A DNA stretch of 64,000 nucleotides from Begonia masoniana (Eukaryota; Streptophyta; Magnoliopsida; Cucurbitales; Begoniaceae). Below the pieces are notes generated by a model that did not search any database, had not been told where the DNA came from, and was given only the letters and a program-made list of their open reading frames with translations. Below, piece by piece: positions 36,374 to 58,559 of the stretch (position 1 is its first letter; the number at the start of each line of letters is the position of its first letter). The position numbers and the translations under genes are program-made. The stretch lies in assembly GCA_022432975.1 (NCBI GenBank), contig CM039502.1:3214375-3278374 (forward strand). The letters are read 5' to 3'.

Positions 36374-37539
36374 TCACTACGATCCCGTGCTCCTAGGCCG
36401 TAGCTTCATTTTCATTTTCTTTATCAGATAATGTCCGCCGCTAGATCTCCGATCACGGCATTGTAAATGTCCGCCGTTCAGATTATCTCTTTTGTCACAA
36501 CTTCTTATGATTTCTTTCATTCTTTGCTGTGAGTTGAACTATCTACTTTTTTTTGTTTTGTTTTGTTTTGTTTGTGTTGCTAGCTTTGTGTTTTTTTTTT
36601 TTACTGTGTGGCCATTATTCTTTACTTGGATCGATTATAAAGGTGCTTGATTCTTTATTTGACTACTTTTTTTTTTCCATTTCTGACTCTTTTTTTTTTT
36701 GGTGTTTTGGTTGAAGATTCTTCTGATTTTGTGAGTTTCTATCTGTAAGAGCTGCGTAGATTAGCTGGAAATCTTATTTCTGTGATGTGCCATATTAGTT
36801 TGTAACTGATTGATTTTTCTTTTACTTGTTTTGCTTCAGGAACGATGAATTGAGAGCTTCTACTTGATTAAATTTCTGTTTCTGACGAAGAGATTTCTTT
36901 TTCTTATTCAGTGATTCACAACATCTGACACTCGCTTACTGACTGGGACTTGTTTTACTTCTTTCTCTGTTTTAATATTGCAATTCACTCAGTTGAGCTT
37001 CTTTCGGTTATGGTGATTTTTTTTTTATCCTTTTATCTATTTTAACATAAATATCCGATGGACTAGTTTTTTTTTAGTATTTTTCCTTTGTCCTTTTCAG
37101 TTTCATTATTGGGGACCGATAGGTTGTTTCTTTAAGACGATTTAGTCGCTGAAAAAAAGAAAAACTGAGAATGCTGAAGCAAATTTTCAAAATTTAATAT
37201 TGTCTTTTGAATTTTCCTGAGAAGTCGAAAGTTATTTCACTAATTCGCTGTTGCTTCAGCTAGTAATTAGTTTCTTGGAGGTTTTGTTTCATGGTTTAGA
37301 TATTTAATTGTTTTTCCTCTCCAAATGTACTATCCCCTCATAAATGGAAACCTATCATTTTCTTCTTAAATTGTTCTTCCTGAAACGGTTATCTGACTGG
37401 TATACTTATTTTCGAATCACCCTGAATTGTGGTTATATTAACTGAGTTTGCTTTTTGCATGCTATTCTTATTCGTTCATCTGAATTCTCATGGCTCCTTG
37501 TATTGTCCTGGATCAGATCTCGTGAGCAGCTGAAGTTCT
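36241..37539 (+). promoter_or_regulatory. 5' leader region of the subtilase gene with a CT microsatellite
   Basis: Pyrimidine-rich leader sequence with a (CT)n run at about 36342-36368, followed by T-rich intron-like sequence up to the ATG at 37540. A leader intron is likely, but its borders were not fixed. Confidence 0.4.
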
Positions 37540-45442
<7,903 letters not shown>

Positions 45443-46252
45443 TTTGGTTTTATTAATGCTTAAAAATCAATTCTACTGGTTGTATTATTCTTTTGTATCT
45501 GTGGGAATAAGTTGTAGGGTTTCTAACACATATCTATACATAAAATGCAATGTAGATGTAAAGATATTGGCTCAAAAAAGGGGGATTTTTACTGTCTCCC
45601 ATATAATTCTGCCTGCTAATTTGTTCTATTAATGTCAATTTATATATATTAGAAATGAGTAATGGTGTAGGTATACTTTATAATTTCACATGCTGATGTT
45701 AGTGCGGTGAATGTCTTAATTTACAATTCATCTTAACAATTGATGAGCGATACATAGGCCTTATGTAAAGAATTAAAGAGCATGCAACATTGCCCTTAAT
45801 TTTGAAGGAAAATAATACCTCATACGCTTATAGCAATTGATTCTTATTTCAAGTGATTGAATTTCATTGTTTGCCAAATGGAAAGGCTGCAAAAAAAAAA
45901 AAAAAAAAAAAAGGAACAGCTAAGAAAGACAGGGACAGGAACAAAGCCCTTTTATGTCATTGAATTGGACAAAATTTCTTACTCTAATATTAAAAGTGAG
46001 CTAATATAAGTTTGAAACTCCAACGACATAGTCCAAACACTACAAAACAAAGCTACCAAAATTAGAAAGAAAGAGAGAGCAAAAAGAGCCTCACAGCCTC
46101 TTATTGTTTTTGGGCGATCTTCATCTCAAGGAGCTATATTGGGAGTGAAAATAGGTGAATTTCTAAGATCTAAGTAGATGCTGGAAAAAAGAAGGGAAAT
46201 AGTAATTTAAGGCGGGGGAGATCCAAAAATTGTTGAAAGCTTTGTTTTTGCT
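45443..46252. other. 3' UTRs and spacer between convergent subtilase and CIA2-like genes
   Basis: The stop at 45442 is followed by T-rich 3' UTR. A poly(A) run of about 20 bases lies at 45890-45912. No gene was recognised in the remainder. Confidence 0.5.
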
Positions 46253-47887
46253 TCATCTTTGAGAATTGGAGCTACAATTTGGCCTTCTCACAAATCTACC
46301 CTGCACATACACATCCATTCCAAAAATTGTTATTATCCACCTCTATGAGTAACAATAAAAAAACGAAAAATATTACGTGACAAATATTAATTGATACAAT
46401 TATTTATTTTATTACATTAATTGTATCAATCAATAAGTAAGAATAAAGAGTAGGAATGAAGAGTAAATATCATTTTTAAAGAATATAGAAAAAGAATTAA
46501 TCACAAAAATGCGGCCAACTATGATCCTCTATTTCGCAAAACAGAACTAGTATTGTGTACCTTCATTCTCGGCCGTCGATCTGCGTTGACCTTTCTGACT
46601 TGGTACCTGATCTTCTTGGAGAAGAGGCGGGTACGCCTCTTTTCTTTGTAGCGCAACACGCTAGCTTCTCTCTCCCCTCCTCCCTCCAAAAACAACTCTA
46701 CTTGGGCCATTCTTCCCTGAATTATCATCCCAAATTATTTTTAAGAACAGTTTTGAAAAGATACTTTTAAAAACGAAAGCGGTAATGAGTTTTTAAGTTT
46801 AGTTATTTGCTGAGAGTGAATGCATGATGCAAGAGAAGTTTCTGGAGTTGGCGGGATTTGGAAAACATACTGATAAGTCTTTTGCCGCCCCATCGGAGCC
46901 TTGGCCGTCGTCCAAAAATGGACAGCCGCGGGCTGACCAAGCATTCGCTACCTCCTCGTAGTTCAATTTCAGAAGCACTGCGGAAGTCGATTTCTGTATC
47001 GGAGTCCCTTTTTCCGGCGATTCGGATTTTGGCGATTCGATCGGCGAAGGTTTTTCCACCTTCTTCTTCTTTTTGTCCACTGGAAGGGAATTGCAGACGG
47101 GAGTTTTGGCTAGTCTCGGTGATATTTGTAGCATGTCGACAGTCGGAAAGCACCACCAGTTCTTATCATCGACACGCCGGATTGCTCCTTCGGTTCCTTT
47201 TCGCAGTCCGAATCCAAAGTCGAAGTTTCTTCCGATTCTCAAACCTATCAGATTCGAATGCCGGTGGTACATTTGAGTGGAGATACTGGATGAATCGGAT
47301 TCGCTGGAAATGTTCAAGGTTTCGACTGACGGACTTCCCATGATGCTATCGATTCCTTCCTCGATTTCCTCGTCAAGAATCGATTCGGCATCGAAATCTT
47401 CATCGAACTCCTTCGAGTTCGAGTTCGAGTTCGCTTGGAAATCGACTTCGCCGGGGCTCTGACAAAAAGACTTTTCCCAAGGATTTGAGAGTTTAGGCTG
47501 GATTTGGGATATTGGCTTTTCCGGTTGATGGAGAAGAAAACCGGAGCTGTCGATGAATCGAAACGGCAGAAGCAATTCGGATGCATCGTAGAAAGAAGAG
47601 TCATGAGGTTTAGAGATTTTGCGAGGATTTGTGAGAATTTTGGAAGAGAAGACGTTTGGATAGGCGGTAGAGAGCAGAGCCGCTGCTTCATTGTAGGTTT
47701 GGTTTGGACGTTTCCGAGGAGTTCGACATTTTCGAGTGGAAATCGCAAGCTGAGAATTGCTAGCTTCCGATATAGTAGAAGAAGGAGACGATGTTTGCGA
47801 AGTTCTCGTCGATGTAAATGGAGATTTGACAATTTCAAGGTCGAATCCATATGCTCTTCCACCACCGCTTAGACAAGGAGAAGACAT
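46253..47887 (-). CDS. CIA2: CIA2-like CCT-domain transcription regulator
   Basis: Three exons (transcript order): 46871-47887, 46561-46716, 46253-46300, giving 406 residues in phase. The N-terminus [19 protein letters not shown] and the block [20 protein letters not shown] are characteristic of CHLOROPLAST IMPORT APPARATUS 2 and CIA2-like proteins. Then come a Ser/Glu-rich acidic middle ([19 protein letters not shown]), [35 protein letters not shown], and a C-terminal CCT motif at about 355-397 ([43 protein letters not shown]). In Arabidopsis CIA2 is nuclear and raises expression of chloroplast import and plastid ribosome genes in leaves. The open frame runs past the first donor (TCA|GTATGT) to 46799, so a naive one-exon call would lose the CCT motif. 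The last exon is only 48 bases. Confidence 0.93.
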
Positions 47888-48790
47888 TTCCCAATTGGAA
47901 GATCAGAATTCAAAATCTCAACGAATTCAGAAGCACATCTCCAGGTATTTCTCAGTTCCGAATCAATTCCAGCTTTGCACGAACACAATCTCCATTTCCA
48001 CCAAAAACAACTCCGGAAAAAAAAAAAAGCAGACAAATCTGTTCTGAATTTGAGGAAGTTGGTATAGAGTAGGAATCTCCCAGAATCTCTGAATATATAT
48101 ATATATATATATAAAATGTATTCAGAGATTAGTAACAAAATCTTGGAAACCACGAAAATTTCTTACACCCAAAACCCCAATTCAGCCGTTTGAAAATTAG
48201 AAAACTTCTATCCGCCGACACAGTCTTTTCCCCAGAAAAAGACGCAGAGACGAGAGAACATTAGGAAACCCAGAACTCCCAACTTCACAAGACTAAGGTA
48301 AATATCTCAGGAGAGAGTCTGAAGCTATTGAGCATCAACTATTTAAAGTGAGAAAACTTAGAGAGAGAGAGAGGATAAGGAAGATGGTTGTGTGTACAGT
48401 AATAGGTCGCAGGGTATTCAACAAATGAAACCTTGAGAGCTCTTTAAATATAGCCATTGAACCCATAGAAGAAACACGAAACCCCCCTCTCTTTCTCTCT
48501 CTAAAAAGTGGACTGTAAGTCCAAGACAGAGAAATCATTTTGATTGAAGGGGGTGATGGAGATTGTAACAGAGGAAGAGACAAGGCTGAGTTTCTGTAGT
48601 TCTGGTAAACTGGACCACCCGAGGCTGGGTCATTCCACCCATAACCAGGGGTGTTTTGGTAAAATGCCACTCTTCCATCCTCCTGTAAATGGGAAAGCAT
48701 GGGATGATGATCTATACAGGATCGAGGTTAACCATCCCATCCCACGCCAACCTGGGTGAAAATTTCTCATCTAGTGACGTGGCAAAATAT
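47888..48790 (-). promoter_or_regulatory. 5' leader and promoter region of the CIA2-like gene
   Basis: Contains an (AT)n run (48095-48112), a GAGAGA tract near 48360-48372 and CT tracts near 48485-48502. No confident TATA box or leader intron. ORFs here are chance. Confidence 0.35.
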
Positions 48791-49732
48791 AAGTGGGTAA
48801 GTTAGATTTTTTAGGGCTGAGGTGGACTGGCCTTTAGTTTATGGATGTGGGATTCTTTTCACTTCACATGTGGGTTCTCTGGGTCACACTCATTTTTCAA
48901 GCAATTGCTCCTTTTTTATTTTTGTGGCAATTGGCTCTTATACGTTGTGCTTTTTGTGTTCAATCAAATATCCAATCTTTTTGCCTTTCATTTCTAACTT
49001 GCTTCCTTCCATTCTTAGTTATACAAAAATTAAATATTCGAATTCAGGGTAAAATGTAACTTAGATTCTAACTGATGAGGTCTTAGACATTTTTACTCAT
49101 TTTGAGACTCGAGAGAAAGCTCTGTCATTCATTCTCTGGGTAAATCTAGAAGAACTTCATTGGATGCCGAGATGGGAGGATTTCAAAGAAGTAAAAAGAA
49201 GTTTTTTTTTTTTGGATATTTACTTAAAATATCCAAACAAGTCTCCACCTCAAACACCGTTGTTATTCTAGATATTTATTTCTTGCCCTTGAAAGTATTC
49301 TTGCCTCAAAAAGCCACATCTTCTAGCAAGTACTGGTAGTAGGATAATGAATATTAACAAAAGGGTTTGGGGTTAAAATAGTAAATAACAATAATAATAA
49401 ATGTTTTGCTTGTGTCCACGTACGTACCATTCTCATTCCACTTGATTTTCACTACACATTGACAATACCTTATCTACAATGCCCTTTTTGACATTACATA
49501 ACTTATTATTTTTTTAAAAATAATTAACTTAAGAAAATCATAGGACTAGTTTTAATTGTAAAAAATAAAAATATTTTTTTAAAAATAACTTGTTTTATTA
49601 TTTTTAATGGGTGCTTCTTTTAGCAAGTAATTACTCCTTATAATCTATTATAACTACTCTATTAATACATATATAGTAATATAAAGTTATAGTGTATATC
49701 TAGTAATATTGATCAGATAACATGTGATAATC
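48791..49732. other. AT-rich intergenic sequence
   Basis: No gene or transposon was recognised before the solo LTR that starts at 49733. Confidence 0.45.
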
Positions 49733-49957
49733 CGTCATGTGAAGGCTATGAAAACTCAATGTGAGAACACAATTCATATCAGTGGAGTGTACAATCTTAT
49801 ATTACTTGAGAGATCGAAAATTGTATGATTTATAAGTAGAATTTTTCTATTTACTTATTACAACACGTTTTGAGTTAACTTCAAGAACAACTCAGTAGAA
49901 GATCCAGCACAAAGCGGATAATTTTGTTCTAAAAACACTGATAAGTCATAACGTTAT
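49733..49957 (+). mobile_element. degenerate solo LTR of the TRIM family
   Basis: Starts TGTGATAATCCGTCATGTGA and shares ATTTATAAGTAGAAT, TTACAACACGTTTTGAG and GCGGATAATTTTGTTCT with the complete TRIMs. It ends near CATAACGTTAT. No partner repeat or target duplication was seen. This is the most diverged copy in the window. Confidence 0.65.
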
Positions 49958-50642
49958 CTAATATCTTTTTATCCAAATCAAAATCCGTGAAAGAAATCCA
50001 GTAAATATATTCTTGCAATTATACTGCATTTTATATTTGGTTTAAAAAATCAAAAAGATCAAAATAACTCCTTTCATCGAAAATTGTAAAATTTTTACAA
50101 AATATTTTAAAAAAATAATAACTTATCGAACATAATGATGATTTTTTCTTCCTTTAGTTGTCTACATGCAATTAAACACAAATTGTGAAGTATGCCTAAT
50201 TCCAAATCCACTTCCTTTTCATTCACAGATATGCTCTTTTTTTCTGCAGAGGCTGATATGGGCTCCCAGTTTGGACTCTTACCCACAAATAAAATATTAT
50301 ATTGTAATTTTATTTATTTTCTGCAAATATTAATAAATCATTTTTATTGAAACAAACTGGGGGACCGTAGTCATAGGTGACATGCCTCTTCTTTTAAGGG
50401 CATGGGCTGCTTTTGTAGGACTCGTTGGTTTATTGGTTTATCTACAAACTCTGTCAAATAGATAATTAAATAAATTAATTATTTTCTAATTAATACTTCC
50501 CACTTCTTAATTATGGATTATCCGATTATCAATTACGTTAAGACATGTAAATTGTGAGGGTGTTCGGAAAATAATTGAAAAATTAGAATCTAAACCTAAC
50601 ATTAACCATAATTAATTAGTGTTTTTCATTTAAACCAAATAA
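49958..50642. other. AT-rich intergenic sequence
   Basis: No feature was recognised between the solo LTR and the MULE. Confidence 0.45.
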
Positions 50643-51636
<994 letters not shown>

Positions 51637-53130
51637 TTAAAGCATTAACTCTTACGTTATATTGTTGTCTCAACAAAAGCAAAAACGAAAAGTGATTGTT
51701 TTTCTTATATAAATGAAAGATCACACTCACAAACTATTATACTTAACTACAAGGGATTTTGATTAAAATAATTGTGTACACCCTAAACAATGCTTTATAT
51801 AACATGGTCGGATACTTTAATTATTCGGTCTAGAAATATCATGCGATAGCATGTCACCTTAGTACTTGTAGTTTATAGTGTGCATGAACTGACTTAGTTT
51901 GAAACCGAGTGTTTGAAGTAAAACTTCTTTAAATATAAATAATAAATTATACTACTTCGAGAGGTGAAAAATACGCCAGAACTTCGTTCAATCATGTATG
52001 ATGGAATCATTAAATTTGACCTTTTCGAAGTAGGTTTGTAACTTATTATAGACTCAACTATTGATATAAGACAAGCACTAATTTTATTTTATTTTATATT
52101 TTTTTATTAATGAAAAATAATTTGAAAGATGCAAGACAACCGCGGGAACTATTGATCTTGGTATCAGAAATAAATAAGCTTACCCTTATTCTTCAATTTC
52201 TGAATAAAAATTACAATCCAAACTCTCAAAGTAGAACTGATACTTTGTTCGAAAAATCTGAGAACCAACAAAGATTATTGGGGAAGACTTCACCTTAGAC
52301 TTTATCAGGAGGATAAGACATAATGGAATCGATTCCATCTTTGATTCTCCACCTCCCTGTCGTTAGAGAGAAAAATTGGAATCGATCGATCATACGTATC
52401 AATTTATTCTACACTATAGATCGATTCTGGCACCATCGAAATTGATCAATTATGCCATTGAATCCTTTAGAAGACTTCACCTTCTCCACATAACGAGGTT
52501 GAAACGAAAATGAAGATGGTGATTGTGAGTATAGTTCTTTTGCGCCATTGAGAGTCTGACACGTGAGGTGATGTAGCGACGCATTATGGACGCTAAGGAT
52601 TAGAAGACTTAGAGACTAGAATGAAGAATTTGGAGTACAAAGTAAAAAACCCTTATCCTTGCTCTTGGCTCGAGCTTCACGTCGACCTCCAAATAACTAT
52701 ACCGTCAAGCTCGAACCAAACTCGACAATGACTTAAAAAGGTTAGCATGGCTCGGGAAGCGTGTGGGACATGAGCCATTTGATGACCCTTAGCTAAGCTA
52801 AGTATGAAATTGATTTTGGAGTTCGGGATTGTGATAACTAGATCAACACAGATATCATTATATGAAAAATAAACTCGTTATATTCTCTCCGACGATAAAA
52901 TATCAAATGTGAATAGAATAGATCATATGAACGAATTTAAATAATTACTTGACCGAGTTTAATTTTATGATAGTTATGTTATGCAATCAATTAATGTATG
53001 TGATCCCATTTACCTTAAATATATTTAGAAACATGTATATTAGGTTAACAATAAGAGACTAGGGTATTTATTAATAATAATTAGTTCTAATTACTTAACT
53101 TAGTGTTTTAGCCTCACGCCCTTTTGAAAG
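51637..53130. other. intergenic, upstream of the KH-domain gene
   Basis: AT-rich with patches of moderate GC (52330-52800) that look like old repeat sequence. A short open frame at 52110-52298 has no recognisable domain. No gene called. Confidence 0.4.
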
Positions 53131-53131
53131 G

Positions 53132-53138
53132 TATAAAA
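53132..53138 (+). promoter_or_regulatory. TATA box of the KH-domain gene
   Basis: TATAAAA in GGTATAAAAGGC, 80 bases before the ATG at 53218 and followed by a pyrimidine-rich leader (CTTCTCTCTTT). Position and context are good for a core promoter. Confidence 0.7.
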
Positions 53139-53217
53139 GGCTTCTCTCTTTAAAAAGGGCTGGAATTTCTCTTTCCTAAACCCCTTTCTTTCCAACCCTC
53201 CCCCTTCTCTCTCAGTC

Positions 53218-56200
53218 ATGGCTGCCTCCAATTTAGCGGAGAATAACTCCATTGCCGTCGTTGAATACAATTCCGACTACAAAACCACCTCGCCCGTGTC
53301 AACCACCACTGAAACTGATTTTTCCACCGCCGTTGCAGGAAACGATGGGGAAACCTTGACGCTGGAGCCAGAATCTGTTCAGCGGACGGAGGTGATTACT
53401 TATTCAGAAGCATCAGATACAGATGCCACTGATGCCGTTGGTTCCGCAAAAAAGTGGCCTGGTTGGCCTGGGGACTGTGTTTTCCGGCTTGTAGTGCCGG
53501 TGGACAAGGTAGGCAGCATTATCGGGCGTAAGGGTGAGATCGTCAAGAGGATGTGCGAGGAGACTAAAGCTCGCATTAAAATCCTCGATGGTGCTGTCGG
53601 AACTTCTGATCGCATCGTGAGTATTCTTCTATGTTTCTAGGTTTTCTCTTTAACATGGTGTATTACGACTCAGGTTTATTGCTTGCTATAGACTGCATAA
53701 CTGCCTAAGGAAAAAGATTTTATATTTTATTTTTTTCTCTTTTAGTTAGACATTCTATGGAAACAATTGTTTCAAATCTTTCTCAGGTTTTGATATCAGG
53801 AAGGGAAGAGATCAAGGCAATTCTTTCTTCCTGCTATGGATGCAGTATTAAGAGTTTTCAAACGTGTCTCTGGATTATCAGAGAGCGAGAATGATGCCAA
53901 TGATTCTAAACCTGCTGGAGCTGAATTGTGTTCAATTAGGTTATTGGTGTCATCGGGACAAGCCCTTAGTCTCATTGGGAAGCAAGGCACGGTAATCAAA
54001 TCTATACAGCAAAATACGGGCGTTTCTATGCGGGTATTTTCTGGAGGTATTACGTGCATATTTTTATTTTTGTATGTCATGGTACATTATCCTTCCCTTC
54101 GCTCTCTTTTGTAAAGCTGTGATTTTTTTTTTTACTTGGTTTTGAATTCTGATGTTAAATTTATTTGTATCATCTTCTATTAGTTGGTGAAAATTTTATC
54201 AAATTTAAAGTTATAAATATACGCTGTCTCTAAGTATCTGTTCTTCTATGTTACTCTTACGTGGAGTTGTTCATTTATTGATGCTTGAGACTGTCTATAT
54301 GTATGTTTATGTAGTGATATAATTACTTTTTGTTGGCACTTGGGTCTAATGGAAGATTTTAATATTTTCGAATTGTAATGAAAAGTAAAGACGGTTAAAT
54401 GTTATTGTTCATTGTTAACTGTTATTGTGCATTGTTCCAAGCTTATATTGATAAACTATATTTATACACCTATTAATACATTTTCTGAGATACCTGTGTT
54501 TTTTACAGTTTCACTTCTCTGCAAAATATTTTATTCACATGCAAACTTCACTTGCCTACAGATGAGGTGCCAGTGTATGCTGCTGCAGATGAAAGGATTG
54601 TGGATTTGCAGGGAGACACTCTAAAGGTTTTCAAAGCTCTAGAGGCTGTACTGGGACACTTGAGAAAGTTCTTAGTTGACCATAGTGTTCTTCCTCTTTT
54701 TGAGAATACTGTAAGATTGATTCTCACTGAATTCTGTTACATGCATTTGATAGCATGATTTCTGATTGATACTTGTTCATTTTATTTTAGTATAAAGCTA
54801 CTGTATCGAAAGATTGCCAAGCAGATGCATGGTCTGACAAGTCTTCACTTAATTCTGCTTCTCAAACTGGATTAGTTAGTGAGTATTCCCTTTCTGGAAA
54901 GAGGGAATCTCTGTTTAATGATCGTGACATTTATCTTGAATCACGGCTCCAATCTTCTGGTGCCTCATTAGATCTTGCAACCTCAGGAATACGTTCATCA
55001 GGACTCGGGCGTATTGGGGCATCTATTATTACTCAGGTTAGTTGCAAATTGAAGTAATTTTGCATATGGAAATTCCATTAAATTACTCAGGTTAGTCGCA
55101 AATTGCAGTGTCTTTGCATGTATAGATTCCATAAGGAGGTTGAATATGTGTGTTGTGTGTTTGGAGGAAGAAGTTGTGAATCATATTCTTTTACATTTGT
55201 GAGTGGGATACGTATTATTGTCCAGGGTGTGAGAGTGGGTTTGGATTTTGTTTGGTGATTCCCCGGTCTGTTGAGAGTTTGTTGCTAGAATGGAGGGATT
55301 TCTGGTGTGCATATAAGAAAAGAGTGGTATTTGGATTGAAAGAAATGGAGGGATTTTTAAGAGTAGTCTTGTGATTTGAAGAATTTTAGACATTTCTTTT
55401 GGAACTTTATTTTTTTTGCTTTTTTTGGGGGAAGGGTATGTTCATTATGCTCTTTCAGCTTTTCAGTGCTATCTTTTTTTTTTTTTTTACCTCGCTTCTT
55501 ATTTAATATATATATTTTTTTGGTAAAGTACAATTTAGCCGATTAATTTAGAGTCAATTGACAATTTATACTTTTTTTTAACACATTGTAACTTAAACAT
55601 TGTACCATGAGTACAATGAACTTTGTCTTTATGATTGTCGCGTGGACCACAAGTGAAGATCCAATATTGACTCTAAACCAGAGCCTCTCGTGGGGTGAGG
55701 GAGTGACACATGGAGGCTTGGTTTGGGTTTGAGTTGGGGTAAAAAACTGTACTCTCACATGTGGTTTTTCTATGATAGAGTTTGTTTTGCTCACTGTACA
55801 AAATTCAAGGTCAAATATGGTATAAAGCATTTGAGGTACCAATTTAAATTACTCATAAATTTAGGGTAAATTGCACTTTTTCCTATTTCCATGATATAAA
55901 GATGGTCAAATGTTCAATTTCAGATCCTCACAGGTGGTAATTATGTCAGAATGGCCAAAATTATATTTCTTTTCTTTATCTATTTTATTTGGCATCAAAG
56001 TTGTTTCTGTTGGTAGTATGAGAATTATACTTAAAATGTTTGTGCTATTAGATGAGTGTCTTCTAATCAAATTCTTGGAAGCTTCTTTTGATTTATTTGA
56101 AGGTGGTCAAAAATTGATGTTGTCACTTTGATTAATGTTTTTTTTTCTTTTAGTTTCCTATTCAGCTTTGATTCCTTCTGCTTTGTAAATTTCACTTATT

Positions 56201-58189
56201 ATGAACTTGAAGTGATTAACAAATGATTGGAACTCATTTTTGTTGTCTGACTTCAACTGGCATTTTGGCTTGTGGAAGAACCATAAGTTTAAGTATAGCT
56301 TTTCAACACTGTTGATGGTGACACAAAAGCTTTTAGAAGCCAGTAAATGAATGCCTATTGAGTGACTTCAGATGTATTAGTAGGAGCTTTAGTGTCAAGA
56401 AATGGTTTTCAGGTTCTATATTATTTGGGATTTCTAGAAACTTTTTAGACTCAAAGGAGCAGTTCTAAAATTTGGGAAATTGTAGGTTGCACGAGTTTAT
56501 ACTATTGAAGCAAGGACTGGTATTTGTGGTTGTGGTTTAAAATTCGAGGCCACAAGAGAAACTTCCAGGACTTCCATAAATTTTGGTATGGTGGCTGGTT
56601 TGGAATAGGATGGAGCCTTTTATAGTCTGGTTACAGTTTGTGATTTTATGGTGAGAGATGATCTGTTTGGTTACAGTCGTAAGGCACAAAGATTTAAGTT
56701 GGTATAGAAACCTAGTATACAAATTACAAATATATCTATCTCCAACGATATCATTTTGTTTATAAGCGTTCCCATTAGCTTTTAGAAAAATTGTTCTGAT
56801 TTGCCTATGGTGACCAGTTTATTGACAGACGAAGTTCACAATCAAACTAAGAGCTGCAGTAATGCATCATTCAAATTCTAGTTGTGGCTAGTTGAGAATT
56901 GTGCATTGTTTTTGACATAATGTATCATTCATGCTATTTATAGCCTTCTTTTCTTAATTCCTCGTAGATTTCTCAAACGATGCAAATTCCTTTATCTTAT
57001 GCGGAGGATATCATTGGGGTTGGAGGATCAAATATTGCATTCATTCGCAGAACTAGTGGTGCCATCCTGACCATGGAAGAGAGCAGGGGACTACCCGACG
57101 AGATCACAGTGGAAATAAAGGGTAGCACATCGCAGGTTCAGTTGGCTCGGCAATTGATTCAGGTAATATTTTACTTGTAACTTGTCATTTCTCCCTTTAA
57201 ATATTACTGCAAATCATCTTCTTAACATATATATATTGTTTTTCAGTTTTGCAACTATTGGTTTGATTTGGTGACAGTAGTAGGGTTGATTTAAGTTTGC
57301 CTTTGACAGAGTTCCTACTTTACCAACTAGGCACATTTAGGTTGCGTAGTTTTTTTTCCCCTTTAATACACTTGGTAGACCCAGATAAGTGGAAGGAAAC
57401 GTATCCACTTTACAGCTAGTGAAATCTCCACCTTGTTTTATTCTTGACATTATCAGCTCAAACTCAGTAATAAATGATGACAGAAGTAGGATAAGATGAC
57501 TGCTTGAGAATTCTGGCCAGTTGAAAGGAAATCTAGACGATGATGGCAAACCATTAAATTGAATCAAACACTTACCTCTGATACCCTAACATTTCCTGAG
57601 CGTCTTTTCCTTCCATTCTGACCAGTAGAATAGAAATTGAAGAAAAGAAAGAGTTAATGCAACAGAAAATAATAAAAAGAGGAATACAAACTTCCCCAAC
57701 ATCTCCAACGTCCTGAAAATAAGCACCCCCCATCCCGTCATTTCATCCCGTAACCAATTCCCTCCCCTATGTTCCAAGTGAGCTCCCCCCTTTACCCTCA
57801 TTTAAGTTAGGCTTCCTTTGCTCAGATTATCCTCCCGTTGGGCAACAGAAGCCGGCTACTTACGTCTAGAATACATGATACAAATCAGTGGCCTATCACA
57901 TTGATTCCCAGATTAGAAATTGGTAGTTTTAGTCTTTTTTTAGGGTAAATGTGCATTCACCCTGATGATGAGTGTTTAAAAGCCAATATCCTTCATGTTT
58001 CTGTTTATGCAGGAAGCTATAAGCAAAGATAGGGATCCTATTACAAGCAGCTATGGCAGGATGAACTATGGTTTGAGATCATCCTACTCTAATGTCGGTT
58101 CACCGTATTTATCTTCATTGTCTTCGCAATCCTATGATGATCATGGATATTCTGGGTATGGGGGAGGCTACACCAGTTTTAGGCTGTAG
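53218..58189 (+). CDS. PEP: PEPPER-like RNA-binding protein with three KH domains, one apparent frameshift
   Basis: Six exons: 53218-53616, 53787-54046, 54562-54710, 54791-55036, 56968-57162, 58013-58189. With one base removed they give 474 residues. KH1 (about 86-150) has core GRKG at 103-106 after [17 protein letters not shown]2 (about 180-250) has GKQG at 197-200; KH3 (about 352-420) has GVGG at 368-371 in [16 protein letters not shown]. All three GxxG loops needed for nucleic-acid binding are intact. The C-terminus is Ser/Tyr/Gly-rich ([13 protein letters not shown]). Arabidopsis PEPPER and FLK are nuclear poly(C)-binding-like proteins acting on FLC and AGAMOUS RNA processing; similarity seems closer to PEPPER. 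Oddity: exon 2 begins in one frame (VLISGREE) and continues in another ([13 protein letters not shown]). One extra T in the T/C-rich tract at about 53818-53828 explains this. Without correction the protein stops early in exon 2, losing KH2 and KH3. Confidence 0.88.
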
Positions 58190-58548
58190 TCTGCTATTCA
58201 TTTTCATACTTTCTTCTCTATATCCTCTTCTAATGAAAAAAGGGTAGTTTGGAACGTTGCTTTGTGCAAAGTTGGTGAGAATAGTTATAGGCTTTGTTAT
58301 TTCACCTCCAATTTTGAAATCTGGTGAGTAGTTTTAGGTGTTTTAGGTGGGAAATTACTAAACTAACTTATGTGTATTTTAATTAAAGACTTGGATTAGA
58401 AGACAGATCAAAAAACTCATTTCCATGTGTGTGGCTTTCTTTCTTTAAATAATTAGATGAGTTGTTAATCATAATTTGAAGGTGGGTTTTTGGGTTGTTC
58501 AAAGAAACTGTTGGGTAGTCCGGCCTTTTTAGTTTTTAGTTCTTTTTG

Positions 58549-58554
58549 AATAAA
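58549..58554 (+). terminator. poly(A) signal candidate, KH-domain gene
   Basis: AATAAA about 360 bases after the stop codon, in a T-rich 3' UTR. Confidence 0.35.
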
Positions 58555-58559
58555 ACTAG

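Noticed and set aside
52110..52298. 62-codon plus-strand ORF before the KH gene
   Set aside because: No domain, AT-rich, no promoter or splice support.
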